Source: Nitrospina sp. | GTDB lineage: Bacteria > Nitrospinota > Nitrospinia > Nitrospinales > Nitrospinaceae | NCBI GenBank assembly: GCA_020430445.1 | Contig: JAGQJZ010000006.1 | Location: 1 to 55,588, forward strand | DNA length: 55,588 nt | Direction of reading: 5' to 3' | Shown here: piece after piece, positions 43,030 through 51,901 of the stretch | Numbering within the stretch: the stretch's first letter is position 1 | Layout: each line of letters starts with the position of its first letter | The notes under the pieces: model-generated | Told to the model about the DNA's origin: nothing | Seen by the model: the letters and a program-made list of their open reading frames with translations, nothing else | Database searches by the model: none | Program-made: the position numbers and the translations under genes

Positions 43030-43425
43030 TCAGCCACAAACTGAAACCGGGCATTGAATAGTGGCTTTGGAATTTCCAACGTTATCTGAGTAGGAAAAGT
43101 TTTGGGGTGTTGCTGGATCATCCTCCCAGGTGACGGCAATATTTGTCGCGCTTGTTGCGTTAGCGCTTCCACCTCCCAGATCAGTTTCACTGACCACAGA
43201 GGTGGCATCATAATCGCTGGTGGAACCATTGATTAGAAATTTACCATGTAGCATGACAACAGCCCCACGAAAAGCAGCGAGGGCGCCCTGGTTACGTGCG
43301 CGACGGGCGTCAGCATCCAAATCAATAAATCGCGGCAGGGCCACGGCGGTGAGGATGCCGAGGATGACGATGACCAGAATGAGTTCGATAAGGGTAAAAC
43401 CGGTTTCATTATTCCTGCGAAACAT
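43030..43425 (-). CDS. Type IV pilin-like / type II pseudopilin protein
   Basis: The 131-residue protein has the prepilin peptidase site ETG|FTLIELILVIVILGILTAVALPRF with Glu at +5 and the usual hydrophobic helix. The mature part is short with Gly/Ser/Thr-rich loops (DLGGGSANATSATN) and a C-terminal cysteine pair (CPVSVC) that could close a disulfide loop. It may be the major fibre subunit: a strong ribosome site (AGGAGA) and a strong terminator of its own suggest high expression. It lies downstream of the assembly genes on the same strand but behind a 330-bp gap, so it has its own promoter. Confidence 0.9.
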   Translation of the reverse strand: MFRRNNETGFTLIELILVIVILGILTAVALPRFIDLDADARRARNQGALAAFRGAVVMLHGKFLINGSTSDYDATSVVSETDLGGGSANATSATNIAVTWEDDPATPQNFSYSDNVGNSKATIQCPVSVCG

Positions 43426-43752
43426 GGCACTCTCCTGAAGTTTTAAATTTCATCAGCCTGCGGAATTGACACAATTTCTTTTTTTTCGGACCCCGCTTCC
43501 GCCTGCCGCTCTATTTTTTATATCGGCTCATTTCAGAATCGAAATGCCGGTTGCCCCCCGGTTGATTTGAAAATCCATTTTAATCCGGCCAAATTCAACG
43601 AAAAAAAAATCCACTTGCCGGACCTGATTTTCGGTGGAGTTTTCCCACTCCGACCGTATGAAATCACTGTACTTCCATGTTAACAAATTCCGACAGATTT
43701 ACAACAAAAACTATTGAATTCATTCAACTTAGTAAGCGTCTTGCCAGTGGCT
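43426..43752 (-). other. A/T-rich upstream region of the pilin gene
   Basis: About 330 bp, clearly more A/T-rich than its surroundings, with runs of A and T. It must hold the pilin promoter; I cannot pick one box pair with confidence. No sigma-54 site is seen. Confidence 0.4.
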
Positions 43753-44370
43753 TCAACCGACAAACAAACGGAAACACAGCCGCGTGAGGTAAACCGATCC
43801 CAAAAACAAAAACGCGCCGACCAGCACATGGTGCCGCAACACCCAGGAGTCGAGAGAACTGTTCATGGCTTCCAGACTTTCGATCGTCTCTTCGGTCGAA
43901 AACATGCGATCCAGTTTGTCGCTGAGACTCCTGAACGTCTCCGGACTGAACAGGATCAACACCGCAGTGGCGATACCCACCGTGCTCACGATGATAAACA
44001 GCCACTGCAGACTGACGGTGAAGATATCACTCAACAAAACCTGGGTCCGCGAGGCCGGGCGGATGACATAGTAGATAAACTTCTGCGGATCGAAGACGTT
44101 GACCGCGTACGCCAGCACGATAAACGACCCGATCAGAAACAGCGGTCCCACCCAAAGCCTGTTCCTCATCACCATTTCGGTCGTCGCCACCCGCCGGTCG
44201 AGTTGCTTCAAACGGTCTTCAGGATTGTAGAGGGCGTTGAACCGGCGGTTGAGGGCGCTCGCCCAGCGCGGCTTCAACAGAATGAGGATGGAGACACACA
44301 GGGCGAAACTGACCAGCAACAGGGCCAGCACCCGTCCGGTATCCATCAACACTTCGTAAACAATCTGCAT
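43753..44370 (-). CDS. Hypothetical four-helix membrane protein, 205 aa
   Basis: Four predicted membrane helices are visible: VLALLLVSFALCVSILILL, LWVGPLFLIGSFIVLAYAVNVF, WLFIIVSTVGIATAVLILF and HHVLVGAFLFLGSVYLTRLCF. Charged cytosolic loops (ALYNPEDRLKQLDRRVATTE and RSLSDKLDRMFSTEETIESL) resemble each other, which suggests an internal duplication of a two-helix unit. The ATG follows AGGAG. It lies between two prepilin genes on the same strand, so a role in the pilus system is possible but unproven. No family recognised. Confidence 0.78.
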   Translation of the reverse strand: MQIVYEVLMDTGRVLALLLVSFALCVSILILLKPRWASALNRRFNALYNPEDRLKQLDRRVATTEMVMRNRLWVGPLFLIGSFIVLAYAVNVFDPQKFIYYVIRPASRTQVLLSDIFTVSLQWLFIIVSTVGIATAVLILFSPETFRSLSDKLDRMFSTEETIESLEAMNSSLDSWVLRHHVLVGAFLFLGSVYLTRLCFRLFVG

Positions 44371-44396
44371 GGCTTGCTTCTCCTGCGCCCGGATCG

Positions 44397-44455
44397 AAAA
44401 GGGTCTTTAAAGCCAAAAGAGAACGTCCAGGGCGACCGCTCGGCACGGGGCCAGC
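44397..44455 (+). repeat. Dispersed repeat, family A (degenerate)
   Basis: TCTTTAAAGCCAAAAGAGAA followed by GTCCAGGGCGACCGCTCGGC aligns with 873-930 at lower identity. The remaining bases to 44571 hold no assigned feature. Confidence 0.35.
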
Positions 44456-44571
44456 GTGAAATCCAAAATCCAATACAACGGCGAAATGCAACAGCCGCGG
44501 GGCAGCCGTGTTTCCCAACTTCCAAGTGTTCGCGAGCCATGCGAAAACCTCAGCGCACGGCCCGCCCGGGC

Positions 44572-45198
44572 CTACCGCGTCTTCTGCAGATTCTGTTCGA
44601 TCGCGTTGTCCCCACGCTGGGCCGCGTTGAGATCGCGTTCGCGTTTCAGGTCGCTGGGCCGCACCTCCAGCCGTTTGCTGATGACGCCGGTGGACGAATC
44701 GTAAGCCCAGCGCACCACCGTGGAATCCCGCCGTTGATGGTAGATGAACCCGTCGACGCGGAACGTCGGCAGGGTGGTTCCCGACTGCTGCGGGGTGATC
44801 TGCGCGCCGGACCGGCCCTGGCTGCCGCGCACGAAGACCCAGATATCGTTATCGATTTTTTCGCCCGTCGGCACCGTGGTGCGAAACCGGTTGTACCCCT
44901 GCGGCACCTTGGTCAGGTTGTCGAAGGGATTGGCGGGAAACGCCGCCTGCTGCCCCTTGATCAAGCGTTCCCCCATGGTGTTGACGAGGTTGGCGCGGAG
45001 CAGGTCGACCGTCGCGCCTTCGGCGGTGACCTCGGTGTCTTCCGCAACGTCAATGAATTTCTGCGCGAGAATGGAGGACAGGATCCCGATCATGACAATG
45101 ACCATGATCAATTCAATATAGGTGAACCCGCCGCGGCAATTCAGGCTTCGGGCCGGGTGGCCGGAACCGCAACCGCTGTTTTTTCCTGATGTCCTCAT
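44572..45198 (-). CDS. Prepilin-like protein (pseudopilin), 208 aa
   Basis: After a 24-residue leader with cysteines (CGSGHPARSLNCRGG) comes the processing site G|FTYIELIMVIVMIGILSSILAQKF with Glu at +5. A 160-residue globular part follows with PAFPANPFDNLTK-like and WVFVRGSQGRSGAQ segments. It is longer than the 131-residue pilin and may be a minor subunit. The ATG at 45198 overlaps the stop of the upstream pilC/gspF gene in an ATGA, so translation is coupled. A longer open frame lies inside that gene and is rejected. Confidence 0.85.
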   Translation of the reverse strand: MRTSGKNSGCGSGHPARSLNCRGGFTYIELIMVIVMIGILSSILAQKFIDVAEDTEVTAEGATVDLLRANLVNTMGERLIKGQQAAFPANPFDNLTKVPQGYNRFRTTVPTGEKIDNDIWVFVRGSQGRSGAQITPQQSGTTLPTFRVDGFIYHQRRDSTVVRWAYDSSTGVISKRLEVRPSDLKRERDLNAAQRGDNAIEQNLQKTR

Positions 45199-46427
45199 CC
45201 TCGTGTCCTCGCCATCTGGGACATGTCCCACATCGGCATGAAGATTGCCAGGGCGACGAACAGCACCATGCCCCCCATGCAAACGATTAATATCGGTTCA
45301 ATACTGGCCGACAGGCTGGTCACCGCCCGGTCCACCTCTTCATCATAATAGTCCGCCACCTTGACCAGCATCTCGTCCAGAGTGCCGGACTCCTCTCCGG
45401 CGGACACCATCTGCACCACCAAAGCCGGCACCCAGCCGCTGGACTTGAGCGGCGCGGCCAGTCCCATTCCCTCTTCCACGCTGGTCCGCAGATTGCCGAT
45501 CACCCGGCCGATCACGGCGTTGTCGACCACGCGCGAGGTCACCGTCAGCGCATCCAGGATCGGCACCCCGGCCCGTTGCAGGTTGCCGAAGACCCGTGTG
45601 AACTTGGCCATGGCCGCCCGCAGGACAATGGGACCGACCAGGGGGAGCTTCAGTTTGATACGGTCCCACTGATACCGCCCAGTCTGGGTGGCGATGTAAT
45701 TGCGGAACGTGAAAAAGGCGAAAATAATTGCCGCCAGCCCAACGTACCAGTAATTCGTAAAAAAATTGTTGAAGCCGATGAGCATCCGCGTCGCCAGCGG
45801 CAGTTCCAGATTGACCTTCTCGAACATCCGGACGAACACGGGAACAACGTAGGTCATCAGGATGATCAGAGCCCCGGTCATGGCCAACACAACAATTTTG
45901 GGGTAACGCAGGGCCGAGCGGACACGCGCCTCGTTCGCCGCCTGTTTTTCGAGGAGGTCGGCGATCCGCTGCAGGATCTCATCCATAATACCACCCTCCT
46001 CACCGGCCCGCACCATGCTGATATACAGATCCGAAAACACGTCCGGATGACGCGACATCCCCTCCGACAGGGACAACCCGTCCTGAATGCCCTGCCGCAT
46101 TTCATCGATCACCTTGCGGAAGCGGACGTTTTCCATCTGCTCGCTCAAAGCCGACAGGATGCCGAGCAACGGGATGCCGGCCCGGAACAGGGTCGACATC
46201 TGGCGGCTGAACAGGACCATGTCATCGATCTTGATGCCGGAGAAATACTGGTCGAGGTTCAGGTTGAGACTCAACTCCGTACCACCGCCTTTGACCTCCT
46301 CGATGGAAACCGGGAACTGGCCGAGACGGCCGAGCTCCTGCCCGACTATCTCGCGGCTGGGCGCTTCCATTTCTCCCTTGATCAGGCCGCCTGAACGGTC
46401 GCGCGCCTTGTATTGAAAATTCGCCAT
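45195..46427 (-). CDS. pilC: Type IV pilus / type II secretion inner-membrane platform protein
   Basis: The 410-residue polytopic platform protein of the PilC/GspF family has an N-terminal FQYKARDRSGGLIKGEMEA, two GspF repeats (FSRQMSTLFRAGIPLLGILSAL and FTRVFGNLQRAGVPILDALTVTS), and SLSASIEPILIVCMGGMVLFVALAIFMPMWDMSQ at the end. It couples the assembly ATPase to fibre growth. It lies between the ATPase gene and an overlapping prepilin gene. The pilus and secretion variants cannot be told apart from this gene alone. Confidence 0.93.
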   Translation of the reverse strand: MANFQYKARDRSGGLIKGEMEAPSREIVGQELGRLGQFPVSIEEVKGGGTELSLNLNLDQYFSGIKIDDMVLFSRQMSTLFRAGIPLLGILSALSEQMENVRFRKVIDEMRQGIQDGLSLSEGMSRHPDVFSDLYISMVRAGEEGGIMDEILQRIADLLEKQAANEARVRSALRYPKIVVLAMTGALIILMTYVVPVFVRMFEKVNLELPLATRMLIGFNNFFTNYWYVGLAAIIFAFFTFRNYIATQTGRYQWDRIKLKLPLVGPIVLRAAMAKFTRVFGNLQRAGVPILDALTVTSRVVDNAVIGRVIGNLRTSVEEGMGLAAPLKSSGWVPALVVQMVSAGEESGTLDEMLVKVADYYDEEVDRAVTSLSASIEPILIVCMGGMVLFVALAIFMPMWDMSQMARTRG

Positions 46428-46460
46428 GGTGGGTTGCCCTTCCCTCCGCGTGCTCTGTCG

Positions 46461-48176
46461 CTAATCGATAAAAGTCACGCGGTCGAGTTCCTCCAGCGTC
46501 GTGGTTCCGGAAAGCACCTTGTTGAGCCCGTCCAGACGCAGGGTTTCCATACCCTGCTGGGCGAGGGCCCGTTCGCGGATCGCCATGGGCGGAGCCTTGC
46601 CCAGTATCAATTCACGAATCGGATCGTTGACCGTCAGCACTTCGAATATCCCAAGCCGTCCGCTGTAACCGCTCTTGCGGCAAGCGCGGCACCCCTTGCC
46701 CCGGTGCAGGATTGCAACCGGCGGCGCCGCCTCGTCCGGATACAACCGTTGCCGTTCCTCCTGCGTGGCTTCATAGGATTCCTTGCACAGTTTGCAGATG
46801 CGCCGCACCAGCCGTTGCGCCAGCACCCCGGTCAGGGAGGATGCGAGGAGAAAGGGCTCGATCCCCAAATCGCCCAGCCGGGAAAGCGCGCCGGGCGCGT
46901 CGTTGGTGTGCAGGGTGCTGAACACCAGATGCCCCGTGAGCGCCGCCTGGATAGCGATTTCCGCCGTTTCCTGGTCGCGGATTTCCCCCACCATCATGAT
47001 GTCCGGATCCTGCCGCATGAGCGAACGCAGTCCGGTGGCGAAGGTGATGTTCGCCTTCGGGTTGACCTGGGTCTGGCGGATACCGTCGAGCCGGTATTCC
47101 ACCGGATCTTCAATCGTTTTGATGTTGACGTTCGGCCGGTTGAGCTGACTCAACGCGGCGTAGAGCGTGGTGGTTTTCCCGCTGCCCGTGGGACCGGTGA
47201 CCAGGATGACGCCGTAAGGGTTCTTCAACATCGCCTGAAACTTGTCCCGCCCCGCGCCCAGAAGGCCCAGGTCGTCGAGCCCAAACAGGAGCTTGCTGCG
47301 GTCGAGGATACGCAGGACCACGTTTTCGCCCCAGATCGTCGGGCAGGAGGAAACACGCATCTCAATCTCCCGCCCACTGACAGCGATCGAGAAGCCTCCG
47401 TCCTGCGGGGCACGGGTTTCGGCGATGTCCATGTTCGCCATCACCTTGATGCGCGAGATCAACGCGGATTCGACGGATTTCGGCGGTTTCGTGGCTTCGA
47501 ACAGGACACCGTCGATGCGGTAACGAATACGCAGGTCCTTTTCACTGGGTTCGATATGAATGTCGCTGGCGTTGTCGTCGAGCGCCTGCTTGATGAGCAT
47601 CTCGACGAGGCGCGCCACCGGTGCGTCCGCCACCTCGGGAACCACCCCGGGCGCCGGAGCCTGCGCCACCGTGGCCCGGGCCTGCTCGCGCCGCATGTCG
47701 GCAAGGCCGAGACTCTTCACCGCCGCCTGGATCGACGCCGCCACGCCGTAATAGTCCTGAATGCCCTTCTCGATATCGCCTTCGGAGGTGATCATCACGT
47801 CCACCTCCATTCCCGCCTGGATGGTGACCTGGTCGATGGCGAACAGGTTCAGCGGATTGGACATGGCCAGTTGCAGGCGTCCGTTCTTGATACCGATGGG
47901 CAGCACCTGATGGCGGCGGGCAACGTTTTCCTTGACCTTGTTGATCGCATCCTGCTCGGGATTGATATCCTGCAGGTCGATGATCGGCACGCCCAGTTGG
48001 CGCGACAGGCTCTCGATCAACTGATCTTCGGTCAGGTAGTGTTTGTGTACGAGGATCTTGCCGAGCTGAATACCGGTCTTCTTCTGCTCCGCCAGGGCTT
48101 CCATCAACTGCTGTTCCGTGATGGCCCCGGCCTTCATGAGGACGTCGCCCAGCTTCAGTTTTTCGCGAATGGCCAT
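46461..48176 (-). CDS. pilB: Type IV pilus / type II secretion assembly ATPase
   Basis: The 571-residue ATPase has an N-terminal MshEN-type module (KLGDVLMKAGAITEQQLMEALAEQK, which in related proteins can bind c-di-GMP). It also has Walker A GPTGSGKTTTLYAAL, the Asp box, Walker B VGEIRDQETAEIAIQAALTGH, the His box STLHTNDA, and a zinc site of two Cys pairs (CKLC, CRAC) before KSGYSGRLGIFEVL. It powers fibre extension. No retraction ATPase (pilT) lies in the window. The ATG follows AGGAC. It is the first gene of the pilB-pilC-prepilin unit. Confidence 0.94.
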   Translation of the reverse strand: MAIREKLKLGDVLMKAGAITEQQLMEALAEQKKTGIQLGKILVHKHYLTEDQLIESLSRQLGVPIIDLQDINPEQDAINKVKENVARRHQVLPIGIKNGRLQLAMSNPLNLFAIDQVTIQAGMEVDVMITSEGDIEKGIQDYYGVAASIQAAVKSLGLADMRREQARATVAQAPAPGVVPEVADAPVARLVEMLIKQALDDNASDIHIEPSEKDLRIRYRIDGVLFEATKPPKSVESALISRIKVMANMDIAETRAPQDGGFSIAVSGREIEMRVSSCPTIWGENVVLRILDRSKLLFGLDDLGLLGAGRDKFQAMLKNPYGVILVTGPTGSGKTTTLYAALSQLNRPNVNIKTIEDPVEYRLDGIRQTQVNPKANITFATGLRSLMRQDPDIMMVGEIRDQETAEIAIQAALTGHLVFSTLHTNDAPGALSRLGDLGIEPFLLASSLTGVLAQRLVRRICKLCKESYEATQEERQRLYPDEAAPPVAILHRGKGCRACRKSGYSGRLGIFEVLTVNDPIRELILGKAPPMAIRERALAQQGMETLRLDGLNKVLSGTTTLEELDRVTFID

Positions 48177-48274
48177 TCAAAAGTCCTGAACAAGGATACG
48201 GCTCGTGATAGTCCTGACAGGATATGATACACCTAAATAAATGATTTTTAAATAGTTAAGGGCTTTTCGGCAAC

Positions 48275-48290
48275 GCCGGTTCGAACCGGC
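48275..48290. repeat. Perfect 16-bp palindrome
   Basis: GCCGGTTCGAACCGGC lies in the spacer between the pilB promoter region and the 3' end of the unknown gene at 48366. It could be an operator or a small terminator stem; no T-run follows. Confidence 0.4.
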
Positions 48291-48365
48291 CGGGCACTGG
48301 ACCGCAGTCATGCGGAAGGTGGGATCTCGTTGCCGGAAACGGCAGGGGGACAAAACCGTTACAGG

Positions 48366-49079
48366 TTATTGAACAAAACTGATCGGGTAAACATAACGCA
48401 GATAGAGGTAAAAAAAGCCCAGAGAGACCGCCAATATCATCAGCCCAACCACATCCGATTGTATTTTGAGCCCTTTCGGACCAATTTCCACCTGGTGCTG
48501 GGTCTCCGGACCGGGGCCTTCCGTCAAATCTGAATCTTTTACCGTCTTCTTTTTTACAGGAGCCCGGGCCCGGTCCTCCATTTCCCGGGTGACCTGTTTC
48601 CAGGTCAGGGTCACCCCCATCCACACAATGCCCAGCACCATAAAAAAGATCACGATGGAAGACCAGTAGTGGAAATCAAACGTGCGCTGGGCGGAGTGAA
48701 TGGTGAACTGGTAAAACTCGTGCTGCGCCCGGCGCTCTTCCAGGTCCAGTTCGCTGTACACCTTCGCCTGTTCAGGCGTCAAAACGATCGAGGTCCTTTT
48801 CGCAGGAGAGGAATCTGCCGTCTCCCTCGGGCTTTTCCCTTCGGCAGAGGGCTCAGGCGGAATCCGCTTGTTGAGGTCGCGGATGATTTCAGAATCCCGG
48901 TCAGGAACCCGGGGTATGTTTTGTTTTATGGGCGGCCCCGAGCGGGCGCTTTCCGAATCCCGTTCGGGAATCCTAGGCGTGTTCTGTTGCGCGTTCAATC
49001 CGGAGCCGAACAGGCCTTCCCCCGCCAGACTCACCACAACCAAACCCGCGAGCAACGCAAAACGGATCATCACTTTCAC
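48366..49079 (-). CDS. Hypothetical membrane protein, 237 aa
   Basis: A signal peptide (MIRFALLAGLVVVSLAGEGL) precedes a proline-rich stretch with a duplicated motif: NTPRIPERDSESAR and NIPRVPDRDSEIIR. A helical segment follows (TPEQAKVYSELDLEERRAQHEFYQFTIHSAQRTFDFHYWSS), then two transmembrane helices (IVIFFMVLGIVWMGVTLTW and GLMILAVSLGFFYLYLRYVYP) flanking a basic cytosolic loop. The GTG start overlaps the stop of the upstream gene (GTGA), so the two are coupled. An ATG three codons later is possible. I do not recognise a family. Confidence 0.72.
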   Translation of the reverse strand: MKVMIRFALLAGLVVVSLAGEGLFGSGLNAQQNTPRIPERDSESARSGPPIKQNIPRVPDRDSEIIRDLNKRIPPEPSAEGKSPRETADSSPAKRTSIVLTPEQAKVYSELDLEERRAQHEFYQFTIHSAQRTFDFHYWSSIVIFFMVLGIVWMGVTLTWKQVTREMEDRARAPVKKKTVKDSDLTEGPGPETQHQVEIGPKGLKIQSDVVGLMILAVSLGFFYLYLRYVYPISFVQ

Positions 49080-49603
49080 CGCCCTCTCCCTCCCCGGCGG
49101 CCTGCGGTGCGGGGAGTTTCGTCTTCCAGGGCCCTTTTGATAAACGCCGCCAGACGGGTCAGTTCGTCGGGCCGCGCCTGACCCGGGTCTATCTTGAGCG
49201 CATCGAGAATGGCCTCATAATGAGTCGGGCGCATTATCTTCAGAATGGCGACGAGTTCGTCTTTGATGGCCGGCGCCTCTGCGGCATCCGCCTCGGCCTT
49301 GCACGGAGGCCCTGCCTCCACCTGCCGGTCCTCCGGTTTCGAACCTTGCGTGGGTTCCTCCGGCAACGGACGCAAGTAGGCTCCGCCATCGCCGTCCGGC
49401 CGCTCACGGGGATCCAGGATCACCATATTGGGGTTGACCACATTCATCCCTGGCTTTTTGGGTTTCAGCGAACCGCCCAGCTCCCGCAGTTTATCCACCA
49501 GGTTGAACCGCTTCTCCTTGCCCGATTCCCCGGCCTGCACGGGCCCGGCAAGCGACAAGACCGCGCAGGACACAGCGAATAAAGCCCCCAATCGCTTCAA
49601 CAT
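49076..49603 (-). CDS. Secreted hypothetical protein, 175 aa
   Basis: A signal peptide (LGALFAVSCAVLSLAGPVQA) is followed by a basic stretch (FNLVDKLRELGGSLKPKKPGMNVV), a proline/acid-rich linker, and a C-terminal helical domain (DELVAILKIMRPTHYEAILDALKIDPGQARPDELTRLAAFIKRAL). It ends in an Arg/Gly tail (TAGRRGGRGR). The ATG at 49603 has GGAGG upstream. The stop overlaps the start of the next gene, which suggests that the two products work together in the envelope. No family recognised. Confidence 0.7.
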   Translation of the reverse strand: MLKRLGALFAVSCAVLSLAGPVQAGESGKEKRFNLVDKLRELGGSLKPKKPGMNVVNPNMVILDPRERPDGDGGAYLRPLPEEPTQGSKPEDRQVEAGPPCKAEADAAEAPAIKDELVAILKIMRPTHYEAILDALKIDPGQARPDELTRLAAFIKRALEDETPRTAGRRGGRGR

Positions 49604-49770
49604 TGCCCTTCCTCCCTCATCGGAAACTGGATTCACCATAAAACCGCGGCCTGGGATTGTCAATGCTCCCCATACGGGGCAGTTTGAAATCGGGCGCTCT
49701 CTCCTTCAAAATACCTCCACCCGGGTTCGCTGCCGGGCATTCCCCAACTTTCAATCCGATGGGAGGGAAC

Positions 49771-50211
49771 ATGGTTTCGATCTACATGGTGCTGGCGGTT
49801 CTTGGTGGAATGCTGGTGCCGTTTCAGGCGGGCGTGAACATGGCCCTTGCCGTGCGCGTCGGGTCGCCCGTGTGGGCGGCGTTCGTTTCTTTCGCCGTGG
49901 GCATGGTGGCGCTTGTCCTCTACGCCCTGCGGCTGCCGTTTCCGGACTGGTCCCGGGTGATCTCGGAAGCCCCGTGGTACCTCTGGGTCGGCGGACTGTG
50001 CGGAGCATATCTGGTGTGGATGTCGATCTTCGCCGCTCCCAAAATCGGCGCGGCGGTTTTGATCGCCTGCCTCGTCGGCGGACAGATGCTGTCCTCCATC
50101 GTGTTCGACCACTACGGCTGGCTCGGTTACGAGGCGCGGCCGATCAACACGGGACGCATTCTCGGCGCGGGACTCATCATGGCCGGAGCGTTTCTCGTGC
50201 GGAAGTTTTGA
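49771..50211 (+). CDS. DMT-type small membrane transporter (YdcZ/DUF606 family)
   Basis: The 146-residue protein has five membrane helices, the size of the DUF606/YdcZ half-sized drug/metabolite transporter family. Matching features are MVLAVLGGMLVPFQAGVNMALA at the start, SPVWAAFVSFAVGMVAL, PWYLWVGGLCGAYLVWMSIFAAPKIGAA and QMLSSIVFDHYGWLG near the end. Its substrate is unknown. The ATG follows GGGAGGGA. The zinc-ribbon gene starts 3 bp after its stop. Confidence 0.88.
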   Translation: MVSIYMVLAVLGGMLVPFQAGVNMALAVRVGSPVWAAFVSFAVGMVALVLYALRLPFPDWSRVISEAPWYLWVGGLCGAYLVWMSIFAAPKIGAAVLIACLVGGQMLSSIVFDHYGWLGYEARPINTGRILGAGLIMAGAFLVRKF

Positions 50212-50213
50212 CC

Positions 50214-50741
50214 ATGCAGTGTCCTTCCTGCGGCAACGCCTTGAGCGAAGTGGCGGCGGCCGGCGTGAAGTCGCATGCCTGCGCCGGCGGGTGCGGCGGG
50301 CTGTGGCTGCGCATCCTCGAGGTGCGCAAACTCCGCGAGCGCCTGCCGGGACAAGGCGCTCCGCTGCTCTTTGTCGAACGCGCCGAAGGCGTGCGCCTGT
50401 TCCGCAACCCCGAGCACCCCTGCCCGCACTGCCAAACCACCCTGCTTTACCGGCACTGCTTCAGCCGCAAACAGGAAATCGAAATCGACCAGTGCTCCAA
50501 ATGCGGCGGCTACTGGATCGACCCCGGACGGCTGGGGAAACTGGGCGATACGAAACTGGATGAAGAGAAGAAGAAGGAACTGGCGCGGGAGTTTTTTGCG
50601 GAGTTGTTCGATCAGCGGGTGAAAAACATGAACCTCGTGAATCACGACACGCTGGAGTCGGCGAAAGAAGTCGTCAGGATATTCCGTTTCATCACCCCCG
50701 TTGCCTACGCCACGGCCACACCACCGCTCGAACTGGATTGA
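50214..50741 (+). CDS. TFIIB-type zinc-ribbon protein, 175 aa
   Basis: Two zinc ribbons are visible. The first has CPSCGNAL and a CAGGCGGLWL half, the second CPHC and CSKCGGYWIDPGRL; these are hallmarks of the zf-TFIIB family. A charged helical tail (DEEKKKELAREFFAELFDQRVKNM) follows. The molecular role of these stand-alone zinc ribbons is unclear. It starts 3 bp after the transporter gene and ends just before a shared terminator. Confidence 0.85.
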   Translation: MQCPSCGNALSEVAAAGVKSHACAGGCGGLWLRILEVRKLRERLPGQGAPLLFVERAEGVRLFRNPEHPCPHCQTTLLYRHCFSRKQEIEIDQCSKCGGYWIDPGRLGKLGDTKLDEEKKKELAREFFAELFDQRVKNMNLVNHDTLESAKEVVRIFRFITPVAYATATPPLELD

Positions 50742-50745
50742 AAGC

Positions 50746-50784
50746 AAAAAAAACCTCCCGGCCCTTTTTAGGGCGGGAGGTTTT
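50746..50784. terminator. Bidirectional intrinsic terminator
   Basis: CCTCCCGGCCC and GGGCGGGAGG form the stem around TTTTTA. A-run at 50746-50753 and T-run at 50781-50784 allow use on both strands. It serves the zinc-ribbon gene (plus) and the barrel gene ending at 50831 (minus). Confidence 0.85.
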
Positions 50785-50830
50785 CACGCTACAACAAATC
50801 TGTCTTAAAGCCGCCTTTCGTCCCCGCGCC

Positions 50831-51763
50831 TCAGTAATAGATGACGAGGTCGGTGGTCATGCGCCAGCCAAACAGGTCTTTCCTGTCCGATATGGGGAGT
50901 TCATAGGCCGCGCCGAAGATCAGGTGGTCCATGATCTTGTAGCGCGTTCCCATCGCCAGCGTGGCCACGGTGCCGGGTCCGGTTGAACCGGAGGAAAACC
51001 CGCTGCCGAAGTTGACGATATCGAGCCCTTCGAAATTGAACGGATTGCGCGAGCCGTCGTCGACGATCGAGAACATATTCACCTCCACCAGGGGGAACAG
51101 GTCCGGGATGATCTCATAGTCGGCATGCGCGGACAAATGGATCATCGAGGAATTGGCTTCCGGGTCTATCGCCAGGTTGAGTCCCACGTTGCCTTCCAGT
51201 CCGAGCTTGCCCCAGGTCTCCGCGGCGGAAACGAACATGTCGAGAAAACCGTCGGCGGTGCCCTGCATGCGGAATTTGGTCGGAACACCGGGGATGCCGG
51301 TGATCAGGTTGCCTGAAGGCGGCTCGTATTCCAACCCCACCGTCACAATGCGGTTTTCCTCTGGGTTGTTGACGAGAGCGTATTTCACGCCGATCGAGAT
51401 ATTGGCAAAACCGTCTTCGTCCTGCAGGACGCCGTCGAAATCAAAATTGAAATAACCGTCTTTGGACGCGATGATGCCGAGGCGCTCGTTCAGGGCAACC
51501 CGCGCCTCCATGCCCACGACCTGAATTTTCCCACCACCGGTCAGAAAACTGTCATGGATATCATGGTAGACGTAGATCGGCCTGAGTTCAGTCGTGATGT
51601 AGGGTGTTTCATTAAAGAGAGGATTGGAAACCGGGGGAGAATAATGCTTGGGCCCGTTTTCAGTCATTGAGCCGTGTAGATTCAGGTCAAAAGCCGACGC
51701 ACCGCTGGAACACAAAAACAACAGAAATAAACTCGCACCAAATGAAATAATTTTTCTCCTCAT
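50831..51763 (-). CDS. Outer-membrane barrel-like protein, 310 aa
   Basis: A signal peptide (IISFGASLFLLFLCSSGASA) precedes amphipathic strands: YITTELRPIYVYHDIHDSFL, IQVVGMEARVALNERLGIIASKDGYFNFDF, NISIGVKYALVN, VTVGLEYEPPSG and a C-terminal GWRMTTDLVIYY. The alternation and the terminal tyrosines suit an outer-membrane barrel of the alginate-export or transporter-like type, but no family is certain. The ATG at 51763 has GGGGGAG upstream; a GTG two codons earlier is possible. Confidence 0.75.
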   Translation of the reverse strand: MRRKIISFGASLFLLFLCSSGASAFDLNLHGSMTENGPKHYSPPVSNPLFNETPYITTELRPIYVYHDIHDSFLTGGGKIQVVGMEARVALNERLGIIASKDGYFNFDFDGVLQDEDGFANISIGVKYALVNNPEENRIVTVGLEYEPPSGNLITGIPGVPTKFRMQGTADGFLDMFVSAAETWGKLGLEGNVGLNLAIDPEANSSMIHLSAHADYEIIPDLFPLVEVNMFSIVDDGSRNPFNFEGLDIVNFGSGFSSGSTGPGTVATLAMGTRYKIMDHLIFGAAYELPISDRKDLFGWRMTTDLVIYY

Positions 51764-51901
51764 CGCCACTCCCCCAAGAGTTTTTAGAAACCGCTACTGG
51801 AATTTTATTGATATTAAAAGGAAATATAGCACTCACACAAATCAAAAAAAATAATAAATTTCAACTACTTTCAACAACTTAGGATACTGCGGACGCCTGT
51901 T

